A stretch of 64,000 bases of DNA, taken from contig DASYCO010000045.1 in assembly GCA_036500145.1 (NCBI GenBank), positions 1 through 64,000 on the forward strand. Direction: 5' to 3'. The notes under the pieces were generated by a model. That model was given only the letters and a program-made list of their open reading frames with translations. It was not told the DNA's origin and did no database searches. The translations under genes were made by a program, and so were the position numbers. This stretch comes from CAMAVH01 sp036500145 (GTDB lineage: Bacteria; Pseudomonadota; Alphaproteobacteria; SMXQ01). Shown here piece after piece: positions 19,114-30,731 of the stretch (positions are counted from its first letter, which is position 1; each line of letters starts with the position of its first letter).

Positions 19114-19421
19114 GGACTCGAATCCTTCGACGGTAGGCGCGCCCAAGACGGAATACGGGCGTGTTCGGAAAGAACGAAGCAAATGCCGTGCCTTGAATTA
19201 TCCATTGTAAATCAATGTGATACGGTGGAAACGGGCGGCAGGAATTGCCGTTCGGGCGTGGGCTGCTGGGCAACAAGCGCCCTTTGGCGGCAAATGCTGC
19301 CGCGACGAAGACGTGATCGCCGCATGAGCCCCGGCGGCCCGCGCGCCATTGCTACCCGACGCGGCGCTGCCATAATGCGAGCCGCAGTCCGTTTTTCGCC
19401 GTCCTTCGATACTGGATTTTG

Positions 19422-20279
19422 ATGTTGGTTTCCCGTTCGTCGCTTCTCTCGTCGCTCTCCGCCATGCTGCTGCCGGGCCTGCTGGCCCTTTCGGGAGGCG
19501 GCATCGCCGCCGCCGCGCTGGACGCGCCGTCGGCCCAGGCCGCCCCGGCCACGGCTGCCGTCGACTTGGCGCCTTACCGTGCCATCTACAGCATGAAGTT
19601 CGGGACCATGCGCTCCGGCGGCACCACGGCCGACGCGCGCGGCGCCATGTACATCGAGATGGCGGAAGCCTGCGACGGCTGGACGGCGACGCAGCGCGTC
19701 AAGCTGTCGATGACCAACGTGCAGGGCGACGACGAGGATTCCGATTCGAACTATTCGAGCTGGGAATCCAAGGATGGCCGCAACTACCGCTTCACCGTGC
19801 GCAACCTGCGCGACGGCAAGCTGAGCGAGGAATATCGGGGCGAAGCTAGCTTGGGAGCCAATGCCGGCGCCGGCAAGGCGACCTTCGCCGCACCGACCGG
19901 CGTCGATGTCGACCTGCCCAAGGCGTCGGTCTTCCCGACCGAGCATGTCGTGCAGCTGATCGAGGCGGCGCGCGCCGGCTCGCGCCAGTTCTCGCGGGTC
20001 ATCTTCGACGGCGCCAGCCTTGACGGGCCGTTCGACGTCAACGCGATCATCGGCGCGCAGGCGAAGGGGAAGGGCGGCGACAAGCTGTTGGCCGGGCCGT
20101 CCTGGCCCGTCCGCATGGCCTTCTTTCCGCTTCAGAGCCAGGCGGCGGCGCCGGTCTACGAAGTGGGCGTGCAGCTCTACGAGAACGGCATCGCGCAGAG
20201 CTTCCTGCTCGATTACGGCGGGTTCACGGTCGTGGCCGACCTGGAAAAGATCGAAGCCCTGCCCAAGCCGCGCTGCTGA
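19422..20279 (+). CDS. eipB: EipB-like cell envelope integrity protein (DUF1849)
   Basis: 285 residues with a long signal peptide (hydrophobic LLSSLSAMLLPGLLALSGGG, cleavage near AQA). The mature protein shows YRAIYSMKF, the family hallmark ACDGWTATQRVKLSM and SSWESKDGRNYRFTVRN. Brucella EipB is a periplasmic beta-spiral protein held by a disulfide between a Cys near the start and one near the end; here Cys in CDGW and a Cys as the very last residue (KPRC) are the only mature cysteines, matching that design. It is implicated in envelope integrity. ATG 19422 is preferred to a TTG one codon earlier. Confidence 0.82.
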   Translation: MLVSRSSLLSSLSAMLLPGLLALSGGGIAAAALDAPSAQAAPATAAVDLAPYRAIYSMKFGTMRSGGTTADARGAMYIEMAEACDGWTATQRVKLSMTNVQGDDEDSDSNYSSWESKDGRNYRFTVRNLRDGKLSEEYRGEASLGANAGAGKATFAAPTGVDVDLPKASVFPTEHVVQLIEAARAGSRQFSRVIFDGASLDGPFDVNAIIGAQAKGKGGDKLLAGPSWPVRMAFFPLQSQAAAPVYEVGVQLYENGIAQSFLLDYGGFTVVADLEKIEALPKPRC

Positions 20280-20315
20280 GCCTGCCGGGGCTGAAATTTC
20301 AGGGCTAGGCTTTTT
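20279..20315 (+). terminator. Probable terminator after eipB
   Basis: An imperfect inverted repeat centred on CTGAAATTTCAG with outer AGCC/GGCT pairing ends in five T residues. It starts right at the eipB stop codon. Confidence 0.45.
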
Positions 20316-20488
20316 ATCCGCAGGACCTGCGCGAATTTTTATTCATCTTGAGAGGCTGTTAACCTTTCGGATGGACAATGAATTCTGTAGCGTAATGGGC
20401 AAAGGCGGAAAAATCCTGTAACATCCGTCTGTTATAAGACTGCTTATAGGAAGTTGTCGTTTTGGTTGCTGTCGCGAGGCGCGACGAG

Positions 20489-20854
20489 ATGTCGAAAACC
20501 ATCCTGATCGTCGAAGACAACGAGCTGAACATGAAGCTCTTCCATGACCTCCTGGAGGCTCATGGATACCGTACCCTTCAGACGAAGGACGGAGTCGAAG
20601 CCCTGCGCCTGGCGCGCGAGCACCGCCCGAACCTGATCCTCATGGACATCCAGCTGCCTGAAGTCTCGGGCCTGGAAGTGACCAAGTGGATCAAGGAAGA
20701 CGACGCCATCAAGGACATCCCGGTGATCGCGGTCACCGCCTTCGCCATGAAGGGCGACGAGGAAAAGATTCGCGAAGGCGGCTGCGAGGCCTACATCGCC
20801 AAGCCGATCTCCGTGATGAACTTCATGGACGTGATCCAGAAGACCTTGGCCTAG
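20489..20854 (+). CDS. divK: Single-domain response regulator DivK
   Basis: 121-residue receiver domain with no output domain. The acidic pocket is in ILIVEDNELNMKLF, the phosphoacceptor Asp53 in LILMDIQLPEVSGLEV, the Thr in VIAVTAFAMKGDEEKI and the Lys in YIAKPIS. In Caulobacter DivK relays cell-fate information from PleC and DivJ to DivL and CckA, and so controls CtrA. pleD begins 10 bases later, the classical divK-pleD operon. ATG 20489 is the start giving MSKTILIVEDN; an in-frame upstream start is not needed. Confidence 0.95.
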   Translation: MSKTILIVEDNELNMKLFHDLLEAHGYRTLQTKDGVEALRLAREHRPNLILMDIQLPEVSGLEVTKWIKEDDAIKDIPVIAVTAFAMKGDEEKIREGGCEAYIAKPISVMNFMDVIQKTLA

Positions 20855-20864
20855 GCGGTTCGGC

Positions 20865-22262
20865 ATGCCGGCCCGAGTTCTAGTCGTCGACGACGTTCCC
20901 GCGAACGTCAAGATTCTCGAAGCGAAGCTGACGGCCGAATATTTCGAGGTGCTCACCGCCTCGCATGGCCGCGCAGCCCTCGAAGTGGCGCTGGCCGAAC
21001 AGCCCGACATCATCCTGCTCGACGTCATGATGCCCGAGATGGACGGCTTCGAAGTGTGCCGCCGCCTCAAGGCCGACCCGCGCACCGTCCACATCCCCGT
21101 CGTCATGGTCACCGCGCTCTCCGACATCGGCGACCGCGTCACGGGCTTGGAGGCCGGCGCCGACGATTTTCTCACCAAGCCGGTCAACGACCTGATCCTG
21201 CTGTCGCGCGTCAAGTCGCTGGTGCGGCTCAAGACCTCGATGGACGAATGGCGCCTGCGCGAGGCGACGTCGGGCCAGTTCGGCGGCGACCTTCCCGGGC
21301 TCGGACTGCTGAGCGACGAGGATCTGCAGGGGCGCGTCCTGGTCATCGAAAGCGACCCGTTCAGCGGCGAGAAGATCTGCCACCTGCTCGAGCAGAAGAA
21401 GTGCACCACGGTGCTGGCCCCGACGGCGCGCGAAGGCACGCAGCGCTGCGACAGCGAAGACTTCGACCTGGTCATCGTCAGCCTCTATCTCGAGGACGGC
21501 GACGGCCTCAGGCTCTGCTCGCACCTGCGCTCCAACGAACGGACGCGCCGCCTGCCGATCCTGCTCGTCATCGAGCCGGAGGAGATGGGCGGCCTGGTCA
21601 AGGGCTTCGAGATCGGCGTGAACGACTACCTGTTCCGTCCCATCGAGGGCAACGAGCTGTGGGCGCGCGTGCGCACCCAGATGCGCCGCAAGCGCTACCA
21701 GGACCTGCTGCGCGACAACTACCAGCGCAGCCTGTCGCTGGCGCTCACCGACAGCCTCACCGGCCTCTACAACCGGCGCTACCTGACCGCGCATCTCCAG
21801 TCCATGATCGAGCGTTCGCACGCGACCGCCAAGCCGCTGTCGCTCTTCATGCTCGACATCGACCATTTCAAGCGCATCAACGACACCTACGGCCATGCCT
21901 GCGGCGACGAGGTGCTTTGCGTGGTCGCCGGCCTGATCTCGCACAACCTGCGCGAGTTCGACCTGACGGCCCGCATCGGCGGCGAGGAGTTCGTGGTGGT
22001 GATGCCCGACACGCCGATCGCCGCCGCGGAGATGGTCGCCGACCGCATGCGCAAGATGGTGTCGGAGACCGACATGCCTCTGCGCGGGGCGGCCACGGCC
22101 CCGGTCGAGCCGGGCAAAGTGACGGTCAGCATCGGCGTCGCCGCCCTGTGCGACGGCGAGAGCGGCGACGACCTGCTGCGCCGGGCCGACCAGGCGCTCT
22201 ACGGCGCCAAGGATGGCGGGCGCAACCTCGTGGTGCTGGCGCCGGCGCGCGTCGCGGTCTAG
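20865..22262 (+). CDS. pleD: Response regulator PleD, diguanylate cyclase
   Basis: 465 residues in the order receiver (1-125), receiver-like adaptor (about 155-275) and GGDEF (about 290-455). The phosphoacceptor is in IILLDVMMPEMDGFEVCRRL. The cyclase reads SLTGLYNRRYL, MLDIDHFKRINDTYGH and active site RIGGEEFVVVMPDTP; the product-inhibition site REFD lies five residues before GGEEF, as in Caulobacter PleD. The second receiver lacks an obvious acceptor Asp (VIVSLYLEDGD). It makes cyclic di-GMP on phosphorylation, controlling the switch between motile and sessile life. Confidence 0.96.
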   Translation: MPARVLVVDDVPANVKILEAKLTAEYFEVLTASHGRAALEVALAEQPDIILLDVMMPEMDGFEVCRRLKADPRTVHIPVVMVTALSDIGDRVTGLEAGADDFLTKPVNDLILLSRVKSLVRLKTSMDEWRLREATSGQFGGDLPGLGLLSDEDLQGRVLVIESDPFSGEKICHLLEQKKCTTVLAPTAREGTQRCDSEDFDLVIVSLYLEDGDGLRLCSHLRSNERTRRLPILLVIEPEEMGGLVKGFEIGVNDYLFRPIEGNELWARVRTQMRRKRYQDLLRDNYQRSLSLALTDSLTGLYNRRYLTAHLQSMIERSHATAKPLSLFMLDIDHFKRINDTYGHACGDEVLCVVAGLISHNLREFDLTARIGGEEFVVVMPDTPIAAAEMVADRMRKMVSETDMPLRGAATAPVEPGKVTVSIGVAALCDGESGDDLLRRADQALYGAKDGGRNLVVLAPARVAV

Positions 22263-22334
22263 GCCGCTCTCAACCCGTCTTTTCCAGCCTGTCTTCTCAA
22301 GCCTTCCGCGACCCGAAGCAGGGTGGCGGCCATG

Positions 22335-22367
22335 AAAAAAGCCGCCCGGCTAGGGGCGGCTTTTTTT
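22335..22367. terminator. Bidirectional terminator between pleD and rpmG
   Basis: Stem GCCGCCC (22341-22347) with GGGCGGC (22354-22360), preceded by six A and followed by seven T. It can end transcripts from both sides. Confidence 0.88.
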
Positions 22368-22427
22368 CGCGGGGCAGCGGCCCGAAGGCCGCGCGCGGCG
22401 CAGTGCGGCCACGAGGGCCGCAGGGTC

Positions 22428-22595
22428 TTACTTGATCTTCGATTCCTTGAAGGCGACGTGCTTGCGCGCCACCGGGTCGTATTTGCGGAATTCGAACTTT
22501 TCGGTCTTCGTGCGCGGGTTCTTCTTGGCGACGTAGAAGAAACCGGTGTCGGCCGTGCTGATGAGCTTGATCAGGATCGTATTGGACTTCGCCAT
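22428..22595 (-). CDS. rpmG: 50S ribosomal protein L33
   Basis: 55 residues, read leftward from ATG 22595 to TAA at 22428. The protein starts MAKSNTILIKLISTADTGFF and ends HVAFKESKIK, with KKNPRTKTEKFEFRKYDP in the middle, all typical of bacterial L33 of the cysteine-free type (no zinc ribbon Cys pairs, so zinc independent). It is a single gene, next to the divK-pleD operon as in many alphaproteobacteria. Confidence 0.96.
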   Translation of the reverse strand: MAKSNTILIKLISTADTGFFYVAKKNPRTKTEKFEFRKYDPVARKHVAFKESKIK

Positions 22596-22799
22596 GGCGA
22601 TATTCCGCTTTTAAAATCAATGACTTGCACTGGCGACACATAGGCGTCTGCCGGGCGCGTGAGAGCGGGCAACATACAGGGGCGGGCGAGCCTGTCAAGT
22701 CCCGCGCGGCGCGGGCGAAAACGGGGCTAGAACTTGTTTTCCCGGCCTTGGCCGGCGGCTTTCAACGGGGCCGGCCGGCGGTGCTATGATGCGCCCATC

Positions 22800-23165
22800 A
22801 TGACAGACGCATCCCTGGCTTCCGACTTCGACATCGCCTCCATTCCCGGCTGGCACGCCCACATCTACTACGACCCGGCGACGACGCGCGGCCGCGCCGA
22901 GCGCCTGCGCGCCAAGATCGCCGCCAACTTCCCGCAGGTCCGCATCGGCGGCTGGCACGACGAGCTGGTCGGGCCGCACACGCGCGCCATGTTCCAGGCC
23001 CTCTTCGACGCGGATCTGTTCGAGCGCTTCGTGCCGTTCCTCGCCTTCAACCGCGACGGGCTGGCGATCCTGCTCCATGCCGACGGCACTGGCGACGGGC
23101 GCAAGGCCCACACCGACCAGGCGATCTGGATGGGCGAAGTCCTGCCGGTGAAGTTCCGTCCCTAA
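22800..23165 (+). CDS. DOPA 4,5-dioxygenase family protein
   Basis: 121 residues, small single-domain protein. The start MTDASLASDFDIASIPGWHA leads into HAHIYYDPATTRGRAERLR, the family's conserved His-x-His followed by Tyr-Tyr/Phe; later VGPHTRAMFQ and FLAFNRDGLAILLHADGTGD carry further conserved His. Fungal and bacterial relatives cleave extradiol rings of DOPA, but most bacterial members have no known substrate. ATG 22800 is chosen because it gives the family length; codons upstream are unconserved. It stands alone between rpmG and the S41 peptidase gene. Confidence 0.78.
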   Translation: MTDASLASDFDIASIPGWHAHIYYDPATTRGRAERLRAKIAANFPQVRIGGWHDELVGPHTRAMFQALFDADLFERFVPFLAFNRDGLAILLHADGTGDGRKAHTDQAIWMGEVLPVKFRP

Positions 23166-23217
23166 GCCCCGCTGCTGAAGCCCCCGTCTGGGCGACTGAG
23201 CGCGGCGGCGAAGCGTT

Positions 23218-24822
23218 TTATTGGAAAGAAGGCAGGCGCGCGGCCGTGCTGCCGAGGATGGCAGGCTCGGTGATCGCCGGCTCGGCGACCATCGAGTTGT
23301 TCTGCTGCAGGGCGCGGCGATAGAGCGCCGGCTCGTCGATCAGCCGCTCGGCCACCGTCAGGTCCAGCGGCTGGCTGTCCTTGCTGCGCGGGCAGTTGTC
23401 GCGCAGCGTGTCGAGCTGCTTCTCGTCGCGCACCTGGCTGATTCGCCAGCTCGACAGCAGGATCGAGGTCTTTGCCCACTGGGGATTGAGCGGATCGAGC
23501 GCGCTGTCGGCGGTGGCGCCGGGCAGGCTGGTGCAGACGTTGGGCAGGATGCCGAGGCTGGCGATGGCGTAGCCCGACGGCGCGTGGAAGCGCGACCAGG
23601 TCAGCACCATCTCGCCGTTGTTTGGCAGGCGCGAGATGTTCTGCACGGTGCCCTTGCCGAAGCTGTTGCTGCCGACGACGACGGCGCGGCCGCGGTCCTG
23701 CAGGGCGGCGGCGACGATCTCGGCGGCGGAGGCGGACTGGCCGTTGACCAGCACGACGAGCGGCATGCCGTTGGTCACGTCGCGGCCGGTGGCGTCGTAG
23801 ACCTGCAGGCTGTCGGGATGGCGGCCGCGCGTCGAGACGATGCGGCCCGAGGCGAGGAACAGGTCGGACACCGCGACGGCCTGGTCGAGCAGCCCGCCGG
23901 GATTGTCGCGCATGTCGAGCACGATGCCCTTCATCTGCGGGCCCATCTCGCGGCGCGCCTTGTCGATGGCGCGGGTCAGGTTGCGCGACGTGCTCTGGTT
24001 GAAGGAGCTGAGCTTGATCACGGCGGCGTCGCCCTGGGGCTCGTACTCCACCGTGGGATTGAAGATCAGCGCGCGGTTGATCGCCACCTCGAAGGGGGCT
24101 GGGCTCTCGTCGCGCGCGAGGGTGAGCTTCACCGGGCTGCTGACGCGGCCGCGCAGGCGCTCGATGACGTCGCGCTCCTCGAGCTTGTCGACGGCCTGCT
24201 CGTCGATGCGCAGGATGCGGTCGCCGACGCGCAGGTCGGCGCGGGCGGCAGGCGTGTCGGCCATGACGGCCTCGACCTTCACCTCGCCCGGCTCGTAGCG
24301 CAGGCGGATGCCGATGCCGCCGTAGCCCTCGCGCGAGGCGCGGGCGTTGCGCGCGGCGGCGGCGCTGGTGTAGCGGCTGTAGCGGTCGAGCTTGCTGAGC
24401 GCGCCCTTGAACACCGCCTGGTAGAGGTCTTCGTTGCTGGTGCCGGCGAGCGTCGGCGAATCGCTGCGCGCCACTTCGATCCCCAGAGTCGTCAGGTGCG
24501 ACCAGCCGCTGATGTTGGTCGGCGGCGGCGCGAGCAGGTCGACGTCGGGATGGCGCGGCAGGCTGATGTGGACCATGTCGCCGCGCCGCTCGAACGAGAT
24601 CGATTCGTCAAGCGCGTGCAGCCCTTCGAGGCCGTCCAGCGCCAGCTGGTCGGCGGTGACCGGCTCGAGGTACTTGTCCTGAATCATCGAGTAGCCGGCG
24701 CTGAACATCGCCGTGGCGCCGTTCTCGTCGAACGCGCGTTCTGTCGCGGGCACGGGCGCGTGGGTGCAGCTGGCAAGCCAGAACGCGAGAAAGACGGCCC
24801 CTGACAGATGACGCGCGCGCAT
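23218..24822 (-). CDS. S41 family C-terminal processing peptidase, predicted lipoprotein
   Basis: 534 residues. The signal sequence ends in a lipobox AFWLASC, so the mature protein is probably anchored in a membrane facing the periplasm. A PDZ domain spans about 200-275 (GYGGIGIRLR, then DLRVGDRILRIDEQAV), followed by the protease core: GIVLDMRDNPGGLLDQAV, catalytic Ser in VNGQSASAAEIVA and Lys in SNSFGKGTVQNI, the Ser-Lys dyad of tail-specific proteases. ATG 24822 has a GAGGGGG ribosome site. It follows the DUF983 gene by 20 bases and is probably cotranscribed. Confidence 0.9.
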   Translation of the reverse strand: MRARHLSGAVFLAFWLASCTHAPVPATERAFDENGATAMFSAGYSMIQDKYLEPVTADQLALDGLEGLHALDESISFERRGDMVHISLPRHPDVDLLAPPPTNISGWSHLTTLGIEVARSDSPTLAGTSNEDLYQAVFKGALSKLDRYSRYTSAAAARNARASREGYGGIGIRLRYEPGEVKVEAVMADTPAARADLRVGDRILRIDEQAVDKLEERDVIERLRGRVSSPVKLTLARDESPAPFEVAINRALIFNPTVEYEPQGDAAVIKLSSFNQSTSRNLTRAIDKARREMGPQMKGIVLDMRDNPGGLLDQAVAVSDLFLASGRIVSTRGRHPDSLQVYDATGRDVTNGMPLVVLVNGQSASAAEIVAAALQDRGRAVVVGSNSFGKGTVQNISRLPNNGEMVLTWSRFHAPSGYAIASLGILPNVCTSLPGATADSALDPLNPQWAKTSILLSSWRISQVRDEKQLDTLRDNCPRSKDSQPLDLTVAERLIDEPALYRRALQQNNSMVAEPAITEPAILGSTAARLPSFQ

Positions 24823-24842
24823 GTCCCCCTCGGCTTCCCCTC

Positions 24843-25259
24843 TTAGGATTTGACCCGCAAGGCCCATTGCACCCCGAGCAGCGCGCCCTTGGCGAAGGGC
24901 AGCAGCGCCAGCGTCAGCCCCAGGGTCAGCGGCAGCCACAGGGCCATGTGGACCCAGGTGGCGGGATGCGCGATCTGCTCGAGCATGAGCATGGCCGGCA
25001 CGATGATGTGGCCGACGATGACGATGGTGAAATAGGCCGGCGCGTCGTCCGAGCGGTAGCTGTCGAGCTCGACGCCGCAGGTCGGGCAGTTCTTCGCGAC
25101 GGTCAGGTATCCGGTGAAGGCGGCGCCTTCGCCGCAGCAGGGGCAGCGCCGGCGCAGGCCGCGCAGGAAGGCGGACTTCAGGGAGACGGGAACCCCGCGG
25201 AACGTCGCGCCTGTGTCGGTGGGAAGGGGCGGGAGAATGTCGGTGCCTACGTCAGCCAT
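24843..25259 (-). CDS. DUF983 family membrane protein
   Basis: 138 residues. The N-terminal half holds a four-Cys zinc-ribbon-like module, GLRRRCPCCGEGAAFTGYL and CPTCGVELDSY; the second half has two hydrophobic helices (YFTIVIVGHIIVPAMLML and ALWLPLTLGLTLALLPF). This is the standard DUF983 layout; the function is unknown. In alphaproteobacteria it often follows rnr, as here, but a 229-bp gap with a large palindrome separates the two. ATG 25259 gives MADVGTDILPPLP; more upstream codons in frame are not conserved. Confidence 0.85.
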   Translation of the reverse strand: MADVGTDILPPLPTDTGATFRGVPVSLKSAFLRGLRRRCPCCGEGAAFTGYLTVAKNCPTCGVELDSYRSDDAPAYFTIVIVGHIIVPAMLMLEQIAHPATWVHMALWLPLTLGLTLALLPFAKGALLGVQWALRVKS

Positions 25260-25452
25260 GATGCGCCCTTGGGTCAACGGGGGAGAGGAGCGGCACGACC
25301 AAAGATATAGACAGGCCGTTAAATATTCACTGCCAAAATTTGTCACAGCTCCGCGACAGGCGCGTGGCCGCCCCGCTCACGGCGCAAAGCTCGCGGAGCG
25401 AACATTTTCCGAGCGGCGGAATTGAAGCGTCGTTTGGGGGAGCGGCGAATCC

Positions 25453-25478
25453 GTTCCTGGGACCATGGTCCCAGGAAC
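25453..25478. repeat. 26-bp perfect palindrome downstream of rnr
   Basis: A 13-base arm beginning GTTCCTGGGACCA is followed immediately by its exact reverse complement with no spacer. It starts 11 bases beyond the rnr stop. It could be a transcription end hairpin without a U tract or a binding site for a dimeric protein. Confidence 0.85.
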
Positions 25479-25488
25479 TCGGTGGTGA

Positions 25489-27852
<2,364 letters not shown>

Positions 27853-27854
27853 GA

Positions 27855-30671
27855 TTACTCGGCGTCGACGGTCGCGGAATCGGCGTCGGTCTCGTCCGTC
27901 TCATCGGCCGTCTTGGGGGCGGCTTTCTTCGCGCCCTTCTTGGCCGGAGCCTTCTTCGCCGCCTTTTTCGCGGCCGGCTTCTTGGCGGCGGCTTTCTTCG
28001 CCGGGGCCTTCTTCTTCGGCGCGGCGTCGGCGTCGGCGGCCTTCGCCTTGGCCTTGCCCTTCGGAACCTTCACGCCGGCCTTGGCGGCGCGCGCGGCCAG
28101 CAGCGCGATCGAGGCGTCGAGGCCGAAAGTCTCCGGATCGGCGTCGCCCGGCAGGGTGGCGTTGATCTTGCCGTGCTTCACGTAGAGGCCGTAGCGCCCC
28201 TTGTGCAGCGTGATGGGCTTCTCGTCGGACGGATGCAGGCCGATCTCGCGCAGGGCAGCGTCGCCGCGCCCGCCGCGCTTGACCTTCTCGGCCAAGAGGT
28301 CGACTGCGCGGTTGAGGCCGACCGAGAGCACGTCCTCGTCCGGCGGGATCGAGGCATAGACCTTGTCGTGCTGGATGTACGGGCCGAAGCGGCCGATGCC
28401 GGCCTTCACCACCTTGCCGTCTTCCGGATGGGTGCCGACGGTGCGCGGCAGCGACAGCAGCGACAGCGCCTGCTCCATCGTGATGGCGGAGACGTCCATG
28501 CCCTTGGGCACGCCGACGCGCTTGGGCTTGTCGGCGGGGTCGATCTTGGCGGCCTTGGGCTTCTTCTTGCCCTTCGCCGGCTTCTCGTCGGCGTCCTTCT
28601 CGGCGACCGGCTTCTCGGGCATCTCGCCGAGCTGGATGTAGAGGCCGTAGGGGCCCTTGCGCACGGTCACCGACTTGCCGGTGGTGGGATCGTCGCCGAG
28701 CTTGAGCGGGCCGGCGGCGAGGGCGGCCATGGGGCTGCCCTCCTCGATCTTTTCGACCGAGAGCTTGCGCGTGAACTTGCACTCCGGATAGTTCGAGCAG
28801 CCGATGAAGGCGCCGAACTTGCCGAGCTTGAGGCCGAGGCGGCCGTTGCCGCAGGTCGGGCAGGCGCGTGGATTCTTGCCGCCGTCTTCGTCCGGGAAGA
28901 AGTGCGGGCCAAGCGCGGCGTCGAGCGCGTCGATCACCTGGGTGATCGTCAGGTCCTTGGTGCCGGCGACGTCGCGCGAGAAGTTCTTCCAGAAGTCGCC
29001 CAGCACCTTCTTCCAGTCGATCTTGCCGTCGGAGATCCCGTCGAGCTGGTCTTCCAGGTTGGCGGTGAAGTCGTACTGGATGTAGTCGCGGAAGAAGCTG
29101 TCGAGGAAGGTCGTGACCATGCGGCCGCGGTCTTCCGGCACGAAGCGCTTCTTGTCGAGCTTCACGTAGTCGCGGTCCTGCAGGACCGAGATGATCGAGG
29201 CGTAGGTCGAGGGTCGGCCGATGCCGAGCTCTTCGAGCTTCTTGACCAGGGACGCTTCCGAGAAGCGCGGCGGCGGCTGGGTGAAATGCTGTTCCGGGCG
29301 CACGGCCTGGCGGGCCAGCCTGTCGCCCTTGTCCATCTTGGGCAGCAGCTTGCTGTTCTCGTCGTCGCCCTCAACTGCGTCGTCGCGGTCTTCGCGGTAC
29401 AGCTTGAGGAAGCCGTCGAAGGTCACGACCGAGCCGGTGGCGCGCAGGGTGGCGTCGCCCGATGCGATGTCGACCGCGACCTGGTCCAGTTCGGCGGAGG
29501 CCATCTGGCTGGCGAGGGTGCGCTTCCAGATCAATTCATAGAGGCGAAGCTGGTCCGACTCGATGTAGCGCGCGACCTGGTTGGGCGCGCGGCCGAGATC
29601 GGTCGGGCGGATGGCCTCGTGGGCCTCCTGGGCGTTCTTCGTGTTGCTCTTGTAGACGCGCGCGGTCGCCGGCAGATATTGCTCGCCGAAGTCCTTGCCG
29701 ATGACGCGGCGGGCCTGGCCGAGGGCATCGCCGGAGAGCGTCACGCTGTCGGTACGCATGTAGCTGATGAGGCCGACCGTCTCGCCGCCGATGTCGGTGC
29801 CTTCGTAGAGGCGCTGGGCGAGCTGCATGGTCTGGCGCGCGGAGAAGCCGAGCTTGCGCGAGGCCTCCTGCTGCAGGGTCGAGGTGGTGAAGGGCGGGGC
29901 CGGGTTGCGGCGGGCCTGCTTGCGCTCGACCGCCGAGACGGCGAAGTCGCGCGATTCGATGATGCCGGCGGCGCGCTTGGCCGAGGCCTCGTCGTTCAGG
30001 TCGAACTTGTCGAGCCGCTTGCCGTCCAGATGGGTCAGGTGGGCGGTGAAGGCAGAGCCGTCCGGCGTCTTGAAGTCGGCGTCGACGCTCCAGTATTCCC
30101 GCGCCTTGAATATCTCGATCTCGGATTCGCGCTCACAGATCAGGCGCAGCGCCACGGACTGGACGCGGCCGGCCGAGCGCGAGCCCGGCAGCTTGCGCCA
30201 CAGCACCGGCGACAGGGTGAAGCCGACGAGGTAGTCGAGGGCGCGGCGGGCGAGGTAGGCGTCGATCAGCGGCCGGTCGAGGTCGCGCGGATGCTTCATC
30301 GCCTCGAGGATGGCGCTCTTGGTGATCTCGTGGAACACGACACGCTGGACCGTCTTGCCCTTGGTCAGGCCGCGGTCCTTCAGCAGCTCCAGCACGTGCC
30401 AGGAAATGGCCTCGCCTTCGCGATCCGGGTCAGTCGCGAGGATGAGGGTGTCGGCGTTCTTGAGCGCCTTGGCGATGTCGTTGACGCGCGCCGCGCCGCG
30501 GTCGGCCACCTCCCAGCTCATGGCGAAGGACTCGTCCGGACGCACGGACCCGTCCTTGGCCGGAAGGTCCCGCACATGGCCGTAGGAGGCCAGCACGGTG
30601 TAATCCGAGCCGAGATACTTATTGATGGTTTTCGCCTTGGCAGGCGATTCGACGACGACGACGTTGCTCAT
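27855..30671 (-). CDS. topA: DNA topoisomerase I
   Basis: 938 residues, type IA enzyme relaxing negative supercoils. The Toprim domain opens VVVVESPAKAKTINKYLGSD and includes LATDPDREGEAISWH; the catalytic Tyr is in LISYMRTDSVTLS. One Cys4 zinc finger is visible (CPTCGNGRLGL, then FIGCSNYPECKF), followed by further topoisomerase C-terminal repeats (RKGPYGLYIQLGE, GRFGPYIQHDKVY, HKGRYGLYVKHGK). The protein ends with about 70 residues rich in Lys and Ala plus an acidic tip, a common nonspecific DNA-binding tail in alphaproteobacteria. dprA lies upstream with a 60-bp gap; rnr overlaps its end closely. Confidence 0.97.
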   Translation of the reverse strand: MSNVVVVESPAKAKTINKYLGSDYTVLASYGHVRDLPAKDGSVRPDESFAMSWEVADRGAARVNDIAKALKNADTLILATDPDREGEAISWHVLELLKDRGLTKGKTVQRVVFHEITKSAILEAMKHPRDLDRPLIDAYLARRALDYLVGFTLSPVLWRKLPGSRSAGRVQSVALRLICERESEIEIFKAREYWSVDADFKTPDGSAFTAHLTHLDGKRLDKFDLNDEASAKRAAGIIESRDFAVSAVERKQARRNPAPPFTTSTLQQEASRKLGFSARQTMQLAQRLYEGTDIGGETVGLISYMRTDSVTLSGDALGQARRVIGKDFGEQYLPATARVYKSNTKNAQEAHEAIRPTDLGRAPNQVARYIESDQLRLYELIWKRTLASQMASAELDQVAVDIASGDATLRATGSVVTFDGFLKLYREDRDDAVEGDDENSKLLPKMDKGDRLARQAVRPEQHFTQPPPRFSEASLVKKLEELGIGRPSTYASIISVLQDRDYVKLDKKRFVPEDRGRMVTTFLDSFFRDYIQYDFTANLEDQLDGISDGKIDWKKVLGDFWKNFSRDVAGTKDLTITQVIDALDAALGPHFFPDEDGGKNPRACPTCGNGRLGLKLGKFGAFIGCSNYPECKFTRKLSVEKIEEGSPMAALAAGPLKLGDDPTTGKSVTVRKGPYGLYIQLGEMPEKPVAEKDADEKPAKGKKKPKAAKIDPADKPKRVGVPKGMDVSAITMEQALSLLSLPRTVGTHPEDGKVVKAGIGRFGPYIQHDKVYASIPPDEDVLSVGLNRAVDLLAEKVKRGGRGDAALREIGLHPSDEKPITLHKGRYGLYVKHGKINATLPGDADPETFGLDASIALLAARAAKAGVKVPKGKAKAKAADADAAPKKKAPAKKAAAKKPAAKKAAKKAPAKKGAKKAAPKTADETDETDADSATVDAE

Positions 30672-30731
30672 GGGGGCGCTTGCTTACACCATTCCCGCCG
30701 TAGAAAAAAAGCTCGCTCTCGCAGCTATTTT

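Noticed and set aside
20320..20488. A CtrA or CcrM site upstream of divK
   Set aside because: A TTAA is present but no second half-site at the 7-base spacing. The region is AT-richer, nothing more.
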